Source: Nocardioides pinisoli
GTDB lineage: Bacteria > Actinomycetota > Actinomycetes > Propionibacteriales > Nocardioidaceae
Assembly: GCF_024199985.1 (NCBI RefSeq)
Contig: NZ_JANARS010000005.1
Coordinates: 186,001-250,000 of the forward strand
Length of the DNA stretch: 64,000 bases
Direction: 5' to 3'
The notes under the pieces were generated by a model. The model did not search any database and was not told where the DNA came from. It saw only the letters and a list, made by a program, of their open reading frames with translations. A program made the position numbers and the translations under genes. Of the stretch, positions 37,004 to 45,290 are shown piece by piece. Numbering within the stretch: the stretch's first letter is position 1; every line of letters starts with the position of its first letter.

Positions 37004-37771
37004 TCAGCCCAGCTTGCGCCCGCCGTCGACGTAGAGCGTCTGACCGGTGATGAACGACGCCTCGTCGCTGCACAGGAACGCCGCCGCGGCGGCGATGTCC
37101 TCGGGCTGGCCGACGCGCCGCACGGGGGTCGCCTCGGCGTTGAGCCGCTGCAGCTCCTCGGGCTCCATCTTGAGCCGGCGCGCCGTCGCGTCGGTCATCT
37201 CGGTGACGATGAACCCCGGGGCGATGGCGTTGGCGGTGATGCCGAAGGGTCCGAGCTCGATGCCGAGCGTCCGGGTGAGGCCCTGGATGCCCATCTTGGC
37301 CGCGGAGTAGTTGGCCTGCCCGCGGTTGCCGAGCGCGGAGACGCTGGAGAGGTTGAGGATCTTGCCGTACTTCTGCTCCACGAAGCGGGACTGGGCCGCC
37401 TTGGTCATGTTGAAGACGCCCTTGAGGTGGACGTTCATCACCAGGTCCCAGTCCTCCTCGGTCATCTTGAAGAGCAGGTTGTCGCGGGTGATGCCGGCGT
37501 TGTTGACCAGCACGTGGATCCCGCCGAGCTCGTCGACCACCCGCTGCACGGCGGCCTCGGCTGCCGCGGAGTCGACGACGTCGCACCCGATGCCCACGGC
37601 GCGGGCGCCCTCGGCCAGCTCGAGCCGGCCGGCGGCCTCCTGGGCGGCGGCCTCGTCGAGGTCGAGGATCGCGATCGACGCGCCCTCGCTGGCGAGCCGC
37701 TGCGCGATGCCGAAGCCGATGCCTCGCGCTGCTCCGGTGATGACGGCGACCCGGCGGTCGAATCGACCCAT
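37004..37771 (-). CDS. FabG-like 3-oxoacyl-ACP reductase (SDR family)
   Basis: A 255-residue short-chain dehydrogenase. The Rossmann motif TGAARGIGFG is at 12-21, NNAGI follows, and the catalytic Ser and Tyr-x3-Lys lie in SSVSALGNRGQANYSAAK. The dimer/tetramer C-terminus ITGQTLYVDGGRKLG is typical of FabG. No other fatty-acid genes are adjacent, so it may be a dedicated acyl or polyester (PhaB-like) reductase. GAGGAG precedes the ATG. Confidence 0.9.
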   Translation of the reverse strand: MGRFDRRVAVITGAARGIGFGIAQRLASEGASIAILDLDEAAAQEAAGRLELAEGARAVGIGCDVVDSAAAEAAVQRVVDELGGIHVLVNNAGITRDNLLFKMTEEDWDLVMNVHLKGVFNMTKAAQSRFVEQKYGKILNLSSVSALGNRGQANYSAAKMGIQGLTRTLGIELGPFGITANAIAPGFIVTEMTDATARRLKMEPEELQRLNAEATPVRRVGQPEDIAAAAAFLCSDEASFITGQTLYVDGGRKLG

Positions 37772-37892
37772 GGCGATGACTCCTCAGCTCGGTGACGGTG
37801 TGCCTCGTGAGGGTAGTGCGTGGGGCCGGGGGGCTTTCACCCGACTTGTGGAGATCCCGTGCTGCACGCTCGCGCGGACGCCCCGCGTGGCC

Positions 37893-37898
37893 TAGCGT
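37893..37898 (+). promoter_or_regulatory. Leaderless -10 element of the PAP2 gene
   Basis: TAGCGT, 6 nt, then ATG at 37905. Confidence 0.5.
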
Positions 37899-37904
37899 GC
37901 CCAC

Positions 37905-38957
37905 ATGGGACGGGGGGACTTCCGCGGCGCCATGGGCGTCGCCGTTGCGATGGCTGCGGCGACCTGGGTCGTCGCGGTCAGCTACGACCTGCCGGTGCGC
38001 GACCCGGACGGCGTCTCCGTCCCGACGTGGGTGCGGCTGCCGCTGATCGTCCTGGCCGCGGTGCTCCTCGACGTGGCCGCACGGTGGGCGGCCTGCGTCC
38101 GCGCGACTCCGCGGCCCGGCGCCTGGGAGGCACTGCGCACCGTCGTCCGGCAGCGATGGACCCGCGATCAGGTGTGGTTCACCGTGAGCGGGCTCGCTGC
38201 CTGGTACGTCGCCTACGTCGCGTTCCGCAACCTCAAGGGCTACCTGCCGTTCGTCACCGACCGGCTGTGGGACACCGAGCTGGCGCGCCTCGACCGCCTG
38301 CTGTGGCTGGGTCACGACCCGGCCGGTGTCCTCCACCAGGTGCTCGGCACCGGCTGGGCCGCCTGGGTGATGTCCGGGGTCTACGTGCTGTGGATCGGTC
38401 TGGTGCCGGCCGCGCTGGCCATCGCGCTCGTGTGGACCCGGCGCTCGATCGCGGGCGCCCTCTACGTCACGGCCGTCTCCTGGAACTGGCTCCTCGGCGT
38501 GGCCCTCTACTACCTGGTCCCCTCGCTCGGACCGATCTACTCACGACCGCAGCAGTTCGCCGACCTGCCCCGCTCCTTCAACACGGGCGTCCAGGAGCTG
38601 CTGCTGCGCGACCGCGTCGCGGTGCTGGTCGACGTCTGGGACACGCGGGCGGTCCAGACCATCGCCGCCTTCGCGTCGCTGCACGTGGCCATCACCATCA
38701 CCACCTGCCTGGTGGCCGAGCTGCTCCGGCTCCCCCGCTGGGTGCGCCTGTCGGGCTGGGTCTTCGCGGGGCTCACCTGCCTGTCCACGGTCTACCTGGG
38801 GTGGCACTTCTTCGTCGACGTCATCGGCGGGGTCGCCGTCGGCACGCTGGCCCTCGTGCTCGCCGCCTGGACCACCGGCCACCCCCTCCGGCGCCGGGAG
38901 CGGCCGTGGTCGCTGCGCGAGGCGCGGGCCCGCGAGGAGCAGCAGGTCGGCTCCTGA
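37905..38957 (+). CDS. PAP2-superfamily membrane phosphatase / inositol-phosphotransferase-like protein
   Basis: A 350-residue integral membrane protein with about six to seven hydrophobic helices. The PAP2 catalytic blocks are ALYYLVPSLGPIYS, FASLHVAITI with the first catalytic His, and STVYLGWHFFVDVIGG with the second His and Asp, an arrangement of the Aur1/Ipt1-like PAP2_3 group. A role in turnover or headgroup exchange of phospholipids or prenyl phosphates is inferred. Confidence 0.86.
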   Translation: MGRGDFRGAMGVAVAMAAATWVVAVSYDLPVRDPDGVSVPTWVRLPLIVLAAVLLDVAARWAACVRATPRPGAWEALRTVVRQRWTRDQVWFTVSGLAAWYVAYVAFRNLKGYLPFVTDRLWDTELARLDRLLWLGHDPAGVLHQVLGTGWAAWVMSGVYVLWIGLVPAALAIALVWTRRSIAGALYVTAVSWNWLLGVALYYLVPSLGPIYSRPQQFADLPRSFNTGVQELLLRDRVAVLVDVWDTRAVQTIAAFASLHVAITITTCLVAELLRLPRWVRLSGWVFAGLTCLSTVYLGWHFFVDVIGGVAVGTLALVLAAWTTGHPLRRRERPWSLREARAREEQQVGS

Positions 38958-38964
38958 CCCGCCG

Positions 38965-39387
38965 TCACGGCTGGTCGGACGCGAGCGCGTCGCGCAGCTT
39001 GTCGGCGTAGCCGGCCGCCTCGCCGTCGTCGTACTTGGTGCGGGGCCAGAAGAAGCCGCGGAGCCCGTCGCCCTTGGTGCGGGGCACCACGTGGAGGTGC
39101 AGGTGCGGGACGGACTGGCTCACCGTGTTGTTGATCGCCAGGAAGGAGCCCTGGGCGCCGAGCGCGTCCTTGACCGCGGTCGCGAGGCGCTGCGCCGCGG
39201 CGAGGAACCCGTCGCGCTGGGCGGCCGGGAGGTCCGGCAGCGTCTCCAGGTGGGTGCGCGGCACGAGCAGGACGTGCCCCTTGAAGAGCGGCCGGGTGTC
39301 CAGGAACGCCACCAGGTCGTCGGTCTCGAGCACGAGGTGACCGGGCAGGTCACCGGCGATGATCTGGCAGAACACGCATCCGTCCAC
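38965..39387 (-). CDS. HIT-family hydrolase
   Basis: A 140-residue histidine-triad protein. The zinc-like CVFCQIIAG at the N-terminus and the triad VPHLHLHVVPR (His-x-His-x-His) define the family; KGHVLLVPRTHLETL is the conserved strand. Expected to hydrolyse AMP-linked substrates such as adenosine phosphoramidates. The GTG at 39387 is chosen because it begins at the conserved MDGCVFC; longer in-frame starts add an Arg-rich tail. Confidence 0.93.
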   Translation of the reverse strand: MDGCVFCQIIAGDLPGHLVLETDDLVAFLDTRPLFKGHVLLVPRTHLETLPDLPAAQRDGFLAAAQRLATAVKDALGAQGSFLAINNTVSQSVPHLHLHVVPRTKGDGLRGFFWPRTKYDDGEAAGYADKLRDALASDQP

Positions 39388-39459
39388 GTCACGGATGGTG
39401 CCACGCCGTCGCGTGGGGCACCGACCGTCGGGGTGGGGCGTGACCACTCGCGCCCTGCC

Positions 39460-39465
39460 TAGCCT
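39460..39465 (+). promoter_or_regulatory. Leaderless -10 element of the MSMEG_6728-like gene
   Basis: TAGCCT, 7 nt, then GTG at 39473. Confidence 0.55.
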
Positions 39466-39472
39466 CGACCGC

Positions 39473-40087
39473 GTGCAGACGTTCCTCCCCTACCCGGACT
39501 TCGAGGAGTCGGCGCGCGCACTCGACCAGAAGCGGCTCGGGAAGCAGCGCGTCGAGACGATCCAGGTGGTCCGCGCCCTCACGGTCGCGGGCTACGGCTG
39601 GGCCAACCACCCGGCGGCCCTGATGTGGAGGGGCCACGAGGAGGCACTCGGCCGCTACGGCCTGGTGTGCTGCGAGGTGTGGCTCGACCTCGGCTTCGGC
39701 GACACCTGTGCCGCCACCATCGCCGCGGACCTGGCCGCGGCCGGTGTCAGCTCCATCCGCACGCAGGCCGAGCTCGCCGACGCGGGCGCGCTGCCTCCCT
39801 GGCTCGGCGACCCCGAGCTGCACCTCAGCCACCGGTCGGCCCTCGTGCGCAAGGACCCGGAGCTCTACCGCCCCCGCTTCCCGGACGCTCCCGCTGACCT
39901 GCCCTACGTCTGGCCGGTCCGCTCCCCCGCCGTGGTCGAGGCCGAACGGCGTCGCGCGGAGAACGCCGTACGACGGGAGCAGCGCGCCGCGGAGCGCCTG
40001 CTGGAGGAGGCCGAGCGTGCCCGCCGCCGTCGCAGCCGCGCGGCGAGGAAGGGGTGGGCCACCCGCCGGCAGTCGGGCCCCGGTTGA
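39473..40087 (+). CDS. MSMEG_6728-type protein, pyrimidine-dimer-glycosylase-like
   Basis: A 204-residue cytosolic protein. The N-terminus QTFLPYPDFEESARALDQKR with GKQRVETIQV, and WANHPAALMWRGHE, match an actinobacterial family distantly related to T4 endonuclease V-like pyrimidine dimer DNA glycosylases. The final 55 residues are a highly charged Arg/Glu helix ending in a basic tail, suited to nucleic-acid binding. Glycosylase activity is not established for this family. A longer upstream frame exists, but the promoter sets the GTG start. Confidence 0.78.
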   Translation: MQTFLPYPDFEESARALDQKRLGKQRVETIQVVRALTVAGYGWANHPAALMWRGHEEALGRYGLVCCEVWLDLGFGDTCAATIAADLAAAGVSSIRTQAELADAGALPPWLGDPELHLSHRSALVRKDPELYRPRFPDAPADLPYVWPVRSPAVVEAERRRAENAVRREQRAAERLLEEAERARRRRSRAARKGWATRRQSGPG

Positions 40088-40171
40088 CGCGACCTTGCCC
40101 GTTCCGCCAACGTCGAGGCCGCCCCGGTGTGACGCTTGCGTGTCAGCACACCAGATTCCGTGGGGGAACAC

Positions 40172-40876
40172 ATGCACCACCAGCTCGTCGGTGCGCTCGC
40201 GCTCGCCGTCGTCGCCCTGGGGCTCGCCGCCTCGGTGCAGGCTCCGGCGACCGCCGTCGTCGACCGCGACTGCGGCGACTTCGCGAGCCAGGCGGCCGCC
40301 CAGAGCTTCTTCCTGCAGGCCGGCGCGGGCGACCCGCACCGGCTCGACGACGACGGTGACGGCGTCGCCTGCGAGTCCAACCCGTGCCCGTGCACCGGCC
40401 GCGGCAACACCGCGCCCCAGCAGCTCGCCAGCACCGGCTCCGGCCAGGCGCAGCAGGGCGCCGTCACCTTGCGCGAGACCGGCAACGTCGTCCGCGTCAC
40501 CGACGGCGACACCCTCCGCGTGCGGCTCAGCGGCGGGGCCCACGTCTCGGTGCGGATGCTCGGCATCGACACCCCCGAGCGGGGCGGCTGCGGGGCCGCG
40601 GGCGCCACCGCCAACCTGCGCAGGCTCGCCCCGGTCGGGTCGACCGTGCACCTGGTGTCCGACCGGACGCAGGCCGCGAAGGACCGCTACGGCCGGCTGC
40701 TGCGCTACGTGCAGCGCCAGGGCGGCTACGGCGACCTCTCGTTCCGGCAGGCCTGGGACGGCTGGACCCGGCCCTACGTCTTCGGCGGCAGGCCCGTCGC
40801 CCGGCACCGGGAGTACGTGCGCGCGATCGGCGACGCCCGCGACCACGCGCGCGGCGCGTGGGCCGGCTGCTGGTAG
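40172..40876 (+). CDS. Secreted thermonuclease-family nuclease with Excalibur domain
   Basis: A 234-residue exported protein. Signal peptide over residues 1-29; an Excalibur calcium-binding domain at 31-69 with DDDGDGVACES; then an SNase-like nuclease domain from about residue 98, with VTDGDTLRVRL (metal Asp111/Asp113) and GIDTPERGG carrying the catalytic Glu136. The last conserved Arg region is KDRYGRLLRYV. A Ca2+-dependent extracellular nuclease is likely. A strong terminator follows. Confidence 0.9.
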   Translation: MHHQLVGALALAVVALGLAASVQAPATAVVDRDCGDFASQAAAQSFFLQAGAGDPHRLDDDGDGVACESNPCPCTGRGNTAPQQLASTGSGQAQQGAVTLRETGNVVRVTDGDTLRVRLSGGAHVSVRMLGIDTPERGGCGAAGATANLRRLAPVGSTVHLVSDRTQAAKDRYGRLLRYVQRQGGYGDLSFRQAWDGWTRPYVFGGRPVARHREYVRAIGDARDHARGAWAGCW

Positions 40877-40884
40877 CCGGCACT

Positions 40885-40933
40885 CGGTGCGGGGGCGTCT
40901 GTCGCGGTCAGGCGACCGGACGCCCCCGCACCG
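40885..40933. terminator. Bidirectional terminator between the nuclease and fasciclin genes
   Basis: CGGTGCGGGGGCGTC and its exact complement form a 15-bp stem; the 19-nt loop holds a second small stem (GTCGC/GCGAC). It sits between convergent genes. Confidence 0.88.
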
Positions 40934-40938
40934 CCGGG

Positions 40939-41586
40939 TCAGAGGTCGGCCGGGCGCAGGACGAACGTGATGCCGTGGGCGATCTGGGCGTTGCCCCGGT
41001 TGATGTCGAGCGCGAACGGGTTCACGACCGGGTCGACGTCGTCGGGGTCCTGGTCGCGCAGGACGATCAGCGGGAGCCAGCGCCCGAGCACCTTGACCCC
41101 GATCGTGGGGCCGAGGGCGGTCGTCAGCTGGGCGCCGTTGGACCGCACGGCGTCTCGGGACGTGATGGTGGCGCCGGGCACGACGTGGTAGAGCAGCACG
41201 TCCTCCACTGTGTCGAGGCCGAGGCCCGCGACCGCGGCGAAGACGTCCTGCTCGCTCCGCACCCACTGGCCGGTGAGGTCCTTCACGAGGACCTGGAACG
41301 CGCGGTCGTTGGGGATGAACGCCGTCAGGGCGGTCGACCCGTCGGCGAGCAGGCGGACCGGGCTGTTCCCGTCGGTGTCGGCGGCAATGACGGCGAGCAC
41401 CGCCTCGGTGACGATGTCGTAGTCGTACCAGTCGCGGTCGAACTGGTTGCCGTCCGCGGTCAGCACGGAGGCCAGGCTGGTCGTGCCGGTGGCGTCTGGT
41501 CCGGCGGCTCCCGCAGCGGTCGGCGCGACCAACGCCGTCGTCAGGGCGAGCGCGAGTGCTGTGGTGGTGCGGCGGAGAAGTGTCAT
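40939..41586 (-). CDS. Secreted fasciclin-domain protein
   Basis: A 215-residue exported protein with a signal peptide over about residues 1-28. The rest is one fasciclin domain: TALTAFIPNDRAFQVLVKDL, EDVLLYHVVPGATITSRDAV and a C-terminal GITFVLRPADL. Such proteins mediate adhesion. GAGAGGA lies before the ATG, and a perfect palindrome lies just upstream in the 5' leader. Confidence 0.88.
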   Translation of the reverse strand: MTLLRRTTTALALALTTALVAPTAAGAAGPDATGTTSLASVLTADGNQFDRDWYDYDIVTEAVLAVIAADTDGNSPVRLLADGSTALTAFIPNDRAFQVLVKDLTGQWVRSEQDVFAAVAGLGLDTVEDVLLYHVVPGATITSRDAVRSNGAQLTTALGPTIGVKVLGRWLPLIVLRDQDPDDVDPVVNPFALDINRGNAQIAHGITFVLRPADL

Positions 41587-41603
41587 GGTCCGGTCCTCTC
41601 GTC

Positions 41604-41626
41604 GGTGACCGCGGGCTGCGGTCACC
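41604..41626. promoter_or_regulatory. Perfect palindrome in the fasciclin gene leader
   Basis: GGTGACCGC-N5-GCGGTCACC, 17 bases before the start codon and just upstream of the ribosome-binding site. It could be an operator or an mRNA hairpin. Confidence 0.5.
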
Positions 41627-41714
41627 CCCTTCTCCGTCCGGGGCCGCCTGACGGATGCACCCGCGTCGGTCCCTTTTCGCGGGCGAGCGCCGCGTCGCCG
41701 ACGACGCCGACGTC

Positions 41715-41720
41715 TAGGCT
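41715..41720 (+). promoter_or_regulatory. Leaderless -10 element of the BtuF-like gene
   Basis: TAGGCT, 6 nt, then ATG at 41727. Confidence 0.55.
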
Positions 41721-41726
41721 CGCCGG

Positions 41727-42599
41727 ATGCGCATCGTCTCCCTCATCCCGTCGGCCACGGAGATCCTGTTCGCAGTCGGGGCGGGTGACGACGTCGTCGG
41801 GGTGACCTTCGAGTGCGACCACCCGCCCGCTGCCCGCGAGCGTCGGGTGGTGTCGACCTCGGCCATGCCAGAGGGCCTCGCCCCACAGGAGATCGACGAC
41901 TTCGTGGCCGCGGCGCTCGCCGCGGGCGAGGACCTCTACCGGCTCGACGCCGGGGCGCTCGCCGAGCTCGACGCCGACCTCGTCGTCACGCAGGACCTCT
42001 GCGCCGTCTGCGCCGTGGACGTCAGCACGGTCGACGACGCCTTGGGCTACCTGGGGTGCCGCGCGGACGTGGCGACGCTCGACCCGCACTCCCTCGACGA
42101 CGTGCTGGCCACGATCACCGAGGTCGGGCGCCTGACCGGCACGGACGAGCGGGCGGCCGAGGTCGTGGCGGGCCTCGAGGCGCGCCTGGCGGCGGTCGCC
42201 GACCGGGTCGCCGGTCGCGACCGGCCGCGCGTGCTGGTGCTGGAGTGGACCGACCCGCCCTTCGCGCCCGGGCACTGGATCCCGGAGATGGTCGCGCGCG
42301 CCGGCGGCGAGCCCGCGCTCGGCGTGGCGGGCACGCGGTCGGCCCGCATCACCTGGGACGAGGCGCTGGCGTCGCGGCCCGACGTCGTGGTCTGCGCGCC
42401 GTGCGGCTACGACCTCGACGGCAGCACGACGCTCGCCGAGGAGGTGCGCGACCGCTTCCCGGGCGTGCCGGTGTGGGCCGTCGACGCCGACGGCCACTTC
42501 GCGCGCCCCGGCCCGCGGCTCGTGGACGGGGTCGAGGCGCTCGCCGGGATCCTGCACCCGGGAGCGGTCGAGTCGTCGGCCCACTGCCGTCAGGTCTGA
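41727..42599 (+). CDS. Cytosolic BtuF/FhuD-fold cobalamin- or iron-complex-binding protein
   Basis: A 290-residue protein with the periplasmic-binding (class III) fold: MRIVSLIPSATEILFAVGAG, DLVVTQDLCAVCAV, and VVCAPCGYDLDGSTTLAEEV. There is no signal peptide, so it is cytosolic, which is usual for this MRIVSLIPSATEI subfamily. Conserved cysteines (FECDHPP, LCAVCAV, CAPCGY) might bind a metal. It is not next to a permease or ATPase, so a transport role is doubtful. Confidence 0.82.
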   Translation: MRIVSLIPSATEILFAVGAGDDVVGVTFECDHPPAARERRVVSTSAMPEGLAPQEIDDFVAAALAAGEDLYRLDAGALAELDADLVVTQDLCAVCAVDVSTVDDALGYLGCRADVATLDPHSLDDVLATITEVGRLTGTDERAAEVVAGLEARLAAVADRVAGRDRPRVLVLEWTDPPFAPGHWIPEMVARAGGEPALGVAGTRSARITWDEALASRPDVVVCAPCGYDLDGSTTLAEEVRDRFPGVPVWAVDADGHFARPGPRLVDGVEALAGILHPGAVESSAHCRQV

Positions 42600-43084
42600 G
42601 CAGGCTCCGCGCGCACCAGGACGTCGAAGGGCCGGCCGTCGCGCCGCGCGGCGAACGAGCCGACCCGCTCGAAGCCGAGGGACTCCACGGTCCGGCGTGC
42701 GCGGGCGTTGAAGGACGCGACCGTCACCCGGAACGCCGCCGGCGCGAAGGTGGCGCGGCCGAAGTCGAGGCCGGCCGCGATGACGGCGCGCCCGAGCCCC
42801 TGCCCGGTGAGGGATGGCCGGAGCCCGCCCCCGGTGTCGAGCGCCGAGTCGTCGTAGTCCCAGCCCGAGACCTGGCCGTCCGGCCCGAACGACCGGAAGC
42901 CGATCAGCCGGTCGCCGGCCAGCACCGCGTGGAAGCCGAGGGCGGGGTCGAGGAGCTCGTCGGGGTCGGCGCCCGCGAGGTCGTAGACGTCGTAGGGCGG
43001 GTCGTAGCGCCAGGTGGCCAGGTCCTCCGCGTGCGCCCTCGTCAGGGGTGCGACGCGGATCGAGGTCGGGTCGATCATGGTCAC
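42590..43084 (-). CDS. GNAT-family N-acetyltransferase
   Basis: A 164-residue acetyltransferase. The acetyl-CoA loop is LTGQGLGRAVI (the Q/RxxGxG/A motif), followed by the FRVTVASFNARARRTVESLG segment typical of RimJ/RimL-type or ribosomal GNATs. Substrate unknown. The GTG start gives a GTGA overlap with the upstream DUF5994 gene. Its 3' end overlaps the BtuF-like gene by 10 bases. Confidence 0.88.
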   Translation of the reverse strand: MTMIDPTSIRVAPLTRAHAEDLATWRYDPPYDVYDLAGADPDELLDPALGFHAVLAGDRLIGFRSFGPDGQVSGWDYDDSALDTGGGLRPSLTGQGLGRAVIAAGLDFGRATFAPAAFRVTVASFNARARRTVESLGFERVGSFAARRDGRPFDVLVRAEPAQT

Positions 43085-43566
43085 GGACCGTCGGTCCAGC
43101 GGTCCATCGGGTCGGGGGCGGGGAACTCGGTGACCTCGTCGAGCAGGTCGCGGGCCGAGTGCGCGTTGCCCGCCGTGGCCGCGGCCAGCAGCGCCTCTGC
43201 CCCCTGGTAGTCGGTGAGCCCGGGCGGCACGACGAGGACGCGGAGCACGACGTCGTCGGAGGTCGTGAGGTCGACCTGGTGGACGTCGTCACGCTCGAGC
43301 GAGCCGACGGTCACGAGACCACCGGCCGCGGGTACGGCGTGGGGCACGCGGTCCCAGTCGGCCGGCGAGACCATCGCGTGGACGACGCGACCGAACCCGT
43401 CCGGGAAGCGGTCGACCAGGTCGGCGAGCTCCACCGCCAGGTCACGGCTCCGGGGCCACCAGCCCCCGTCCAGGTGGTTGGCGTCGCGGTGCGCCGCCAT
43501 GCGGAGGCGCAGCAGGTCACGGGGCGAGACGTCGTCGGGCGCTGTCTCGTCGTCGGCCGTCGGCAT
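43081..43566 (-). CDS. DUF5994 family protein
   Basis: A 161-residue cytosolic protein. LRMAAHRDANHLDGGWWPRS and RDLAVELADLVDRF at the start are hallmarks of DUF5994, an actinobacterial family of unknown function; the middle VHQVDLTTSDDVVLRVLVVP is a strand pair. It is coupled to the GNAT gene downstream. Confidence 0.82.
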   Translation of the reverse strand: MPTADDETAPDDVSPRDLLRLRMAAHRDANHLDGGWWPRSRDLAVELADLVDRFPDGFGRVVHAMVSPADWDRVPHAVPAAGGLVTVGSLERDDVHQVDLTTSDDVVLRVLVVPPGLTDYQGAEALLAAATAGNAHSARDLLDEVTEFPAPDPMDRWTDGP

Positions 43567-43686
43567 GCATCCGCCTCTCGACCGGGGGCCGGCCTCCGCG
43601 CGGAGACCACCTCGCCGGTCAGTCACGAGGGAGCCTAGCCGGGGGCGGTGACCGCCGGACGGCACGCCGACCGGCCGAGACCCGGA

Positions 43687-44385
43687 TCAGGACGTGAGCA
43701 GTCCGACGACCTTCTGCGCGGCCTCGGTGCTGGACGCCGGGTTCTGCCCGGTCACCAGCTTGTCGTCGACCACCACGAAGGGCGCCCACGCCTCCCCCGA
43801 GGAGAAGGTCGCGCCGGCCTCGCGCAGGCGGGACTCCAGCAGCCAGGGCGCCTTGTCGGCCAGCCCGGCCTGCTCCTCCTCCGCGTCGGTGAAGGCGGTC
43901 AGCTTGCGCCCGGCGAACAGCCAGGAGCCGTCGGCGCGCCTGGCCGGCAGGAGACCGGCAGGACCGTGGCACACCGAGGAGACGACCTTGCCGCCGTCGA
44001 GCATGGACACGAGGATGCGGCCCAGCTCGTCGCTGACGGCGAGGTCCTCCATCGGGCCGTGGCCGCCGGGCACGAAGACGGCGTCGTAGGAGTCGAGGTC
44101 GACGTCGGCGAGGACCAGCGGCGACTCGAGGCGACCCGCGAGGGCGTCGAGGGCCTTGCGCTGCTTCGCCGACTCCTCCTCGCCGATGGCGTCCGGGGCC
44201 AGGCTGCCCTCGTCCACGACGGGCGTCCGGCCCTCGGGGCTGGCGAGGTCGACGTCGATCCCGGCGTCGGAGAACACCTGCAGGGGGGCCAGCAGCTCCT
44301 CGGCCCAGAAGCCGGTCGGGTGCTTGGTCCCGTCGTTGAGGGTCCAATGGTCGGACCCGGTGAGGACGATCAGGATCTTGGACAT
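43687..44385 (-). CDS. DJ-1/PfpI-family protein (Hsp31-like)
   Basis: A 232-residue cytosolic protein. The nucleophile elbow SSVCHGPAGL has Cys139-His140 and GFWAEELLAPLQVF supplies the Glu near residue 29; VFVPGGHGPMEDLA is a class signature. The large insert typical of Hsp31-type proteins (KLTAFTDAEEEQAGLADKAP) supports a glyoxalase III/deglycase-like activity. GAGGAG lies before the ATG. Confidence 0.9.
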   Translation of the reverse strand: MSKILIVLTGSDHWTLNDGTKHPTGFWAEELLAPLQVFSDAGIDVDLASPEGRTPVVDEGSLAPDAIGEEESAKQRKALDALAGRLESPLVLADVDLDSYDAVFVPGGHGPMEDLAVSDELGRILVSMLDGGKVVSSVCHGPAGLLPARRADGSWLFAGRKLTAFTDAEEEQAGLADKAPWLLESRLREAGATFSSGEAWAPFVVVDDKLVTGQNPASSTEAAQKVVGLLTS

Positions 44386-44491
44386 GGGGGGTACTCCTCG
44401 ATGCGGGGGCTCGGGCGCCGTACGGCGACGTCCCCGACGCTACCCACGAGGTGGTCGCCGGCACGACGAGCGCGAACAGACTGCTGGCACC

Positions 44492-45208
44492 ATGCGACTC
44501 GTGGACATCACCGGCGATCTCGCACCGACCGGCACCCTGCGTGCGTCGATCAACCTCGGCAACCCGGTCCTGGCCCAGGGCACGCCCGAGGCTCCGGAAG
44601 GCGTCACCGTCGACATCGCACGCGAGCTCGGCTCGCGGCTCGGCATCCCGGTCGAGCTGGTCTGCTTCGACGCCGCCCGCGACTCGTTCGAGGCGATGGC
44701 CACGGGACGGGCCGACATCTGCTTCCTCGCCGTCGACCCCGCCCGCGAGGAGACGGTCGCGTTCACCGCGCCCTATGCCGTGATCGAGGGAGTCTTCGCG
44801 GTCCCGACGGAATCGACCCTCACCTCGAGCTCCGACGTCGACCGGCCGGGGGTCCGCGTCGGCGTCAAGCAGGGATCCGCCTACGACCTGTTCCTCTCCC
44901 GCACCCTGGCCCGTGCGGAGGTGGTCCGTGGCGGCGACGGGACGTCGGTGTTCGTCGAGCAGCGGCTCGAGGTCGCGGCCGGGATCAGGCAGCCGGTCGT
45001 CGACTTCGTCGCGGACCACCCCGGTCACCGACTCCTCGAACCGCACTTCATGGAGATCCGGCAGGCGGTCGGCACGACGCGCACCCGCAGCGCGGAGACG
45101 GTCGCGTTCCTGCGCACCTTCGTGGAGGACATCAAGGCCACCGGCTTCGTCGCCCGCTCCTTGCACCGCTCCGGTCGGAGCGACGCGACGGTCGCCCCAC
45201 CCGCCTAG
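44492..45208 (+). CDS. Family 3 solute-binding-fold protein without signal peptide
   Basis: A 238-residue protein with the amino-acid-binding fold: TGTLRASINLGNPVLAQG, EGVTVDIARELGSRLGIPVE, FEAMATGRADICFLAVDPAR and GVRVGVKQGSAYDLFL. It has no signal peptide or lipobox; the ATG lies only seven residues from the first strand and no in-frame upstream start would add one. It is therefore predicted cytosolic, or truncated at its 5' end. No ABC permease is adjacent. A tail of about 20 residues follows the domain. Confidence 0.82.
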   Translation: MRLVDITGDLAPTGTLRASINLGNPVLAQGTPEAPEGVTVDIARELGSRLGIPVELVCFDAARDSFEAMATGRADICFLAVDPAREETVAFTAPYAVIEGVFAVPTESTLTSSSDVDRPGVRVGVKQGSAYDLFLSRTLARAEVVRGGDGTSVFVEQRLEVAAGIRQPVVDFVADHPGHRLLEPHFMEIRQAVGTTRTRSAETVAFLRTFVEDIKATGFVARSLHRSGRSDATVAPPA

Positions 45209-45235
45209 CCGGACCGGCGCACGGAGCCCGGACGC

Positions 45236-45273
45236 ACGACAGCCGCCCCGACGGGTGTCGGGACGGCTGTCGT
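45236..45273. terminator. Bidirectional terminator between the solute-binding gene and ssrA
   Basis: ACGACAGCCGCCCCGAC pairs with its complement at 16 of 17 positions around a GGGT loop; it lies 28 bases after the gene and 17 bases beyond the tmRNA 3' end. Confidence 0.85.
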
Positions 45274-45290
45274 CAAGAGGGCTGCGCGCG

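Noticed and set aside
39389..41266. Long minus-strand frame opposite the MSMEG_6728-like and nuclease genes
   Set aside because: Both real genes have motifs, promoters and normal composition; the antisense frame has none.
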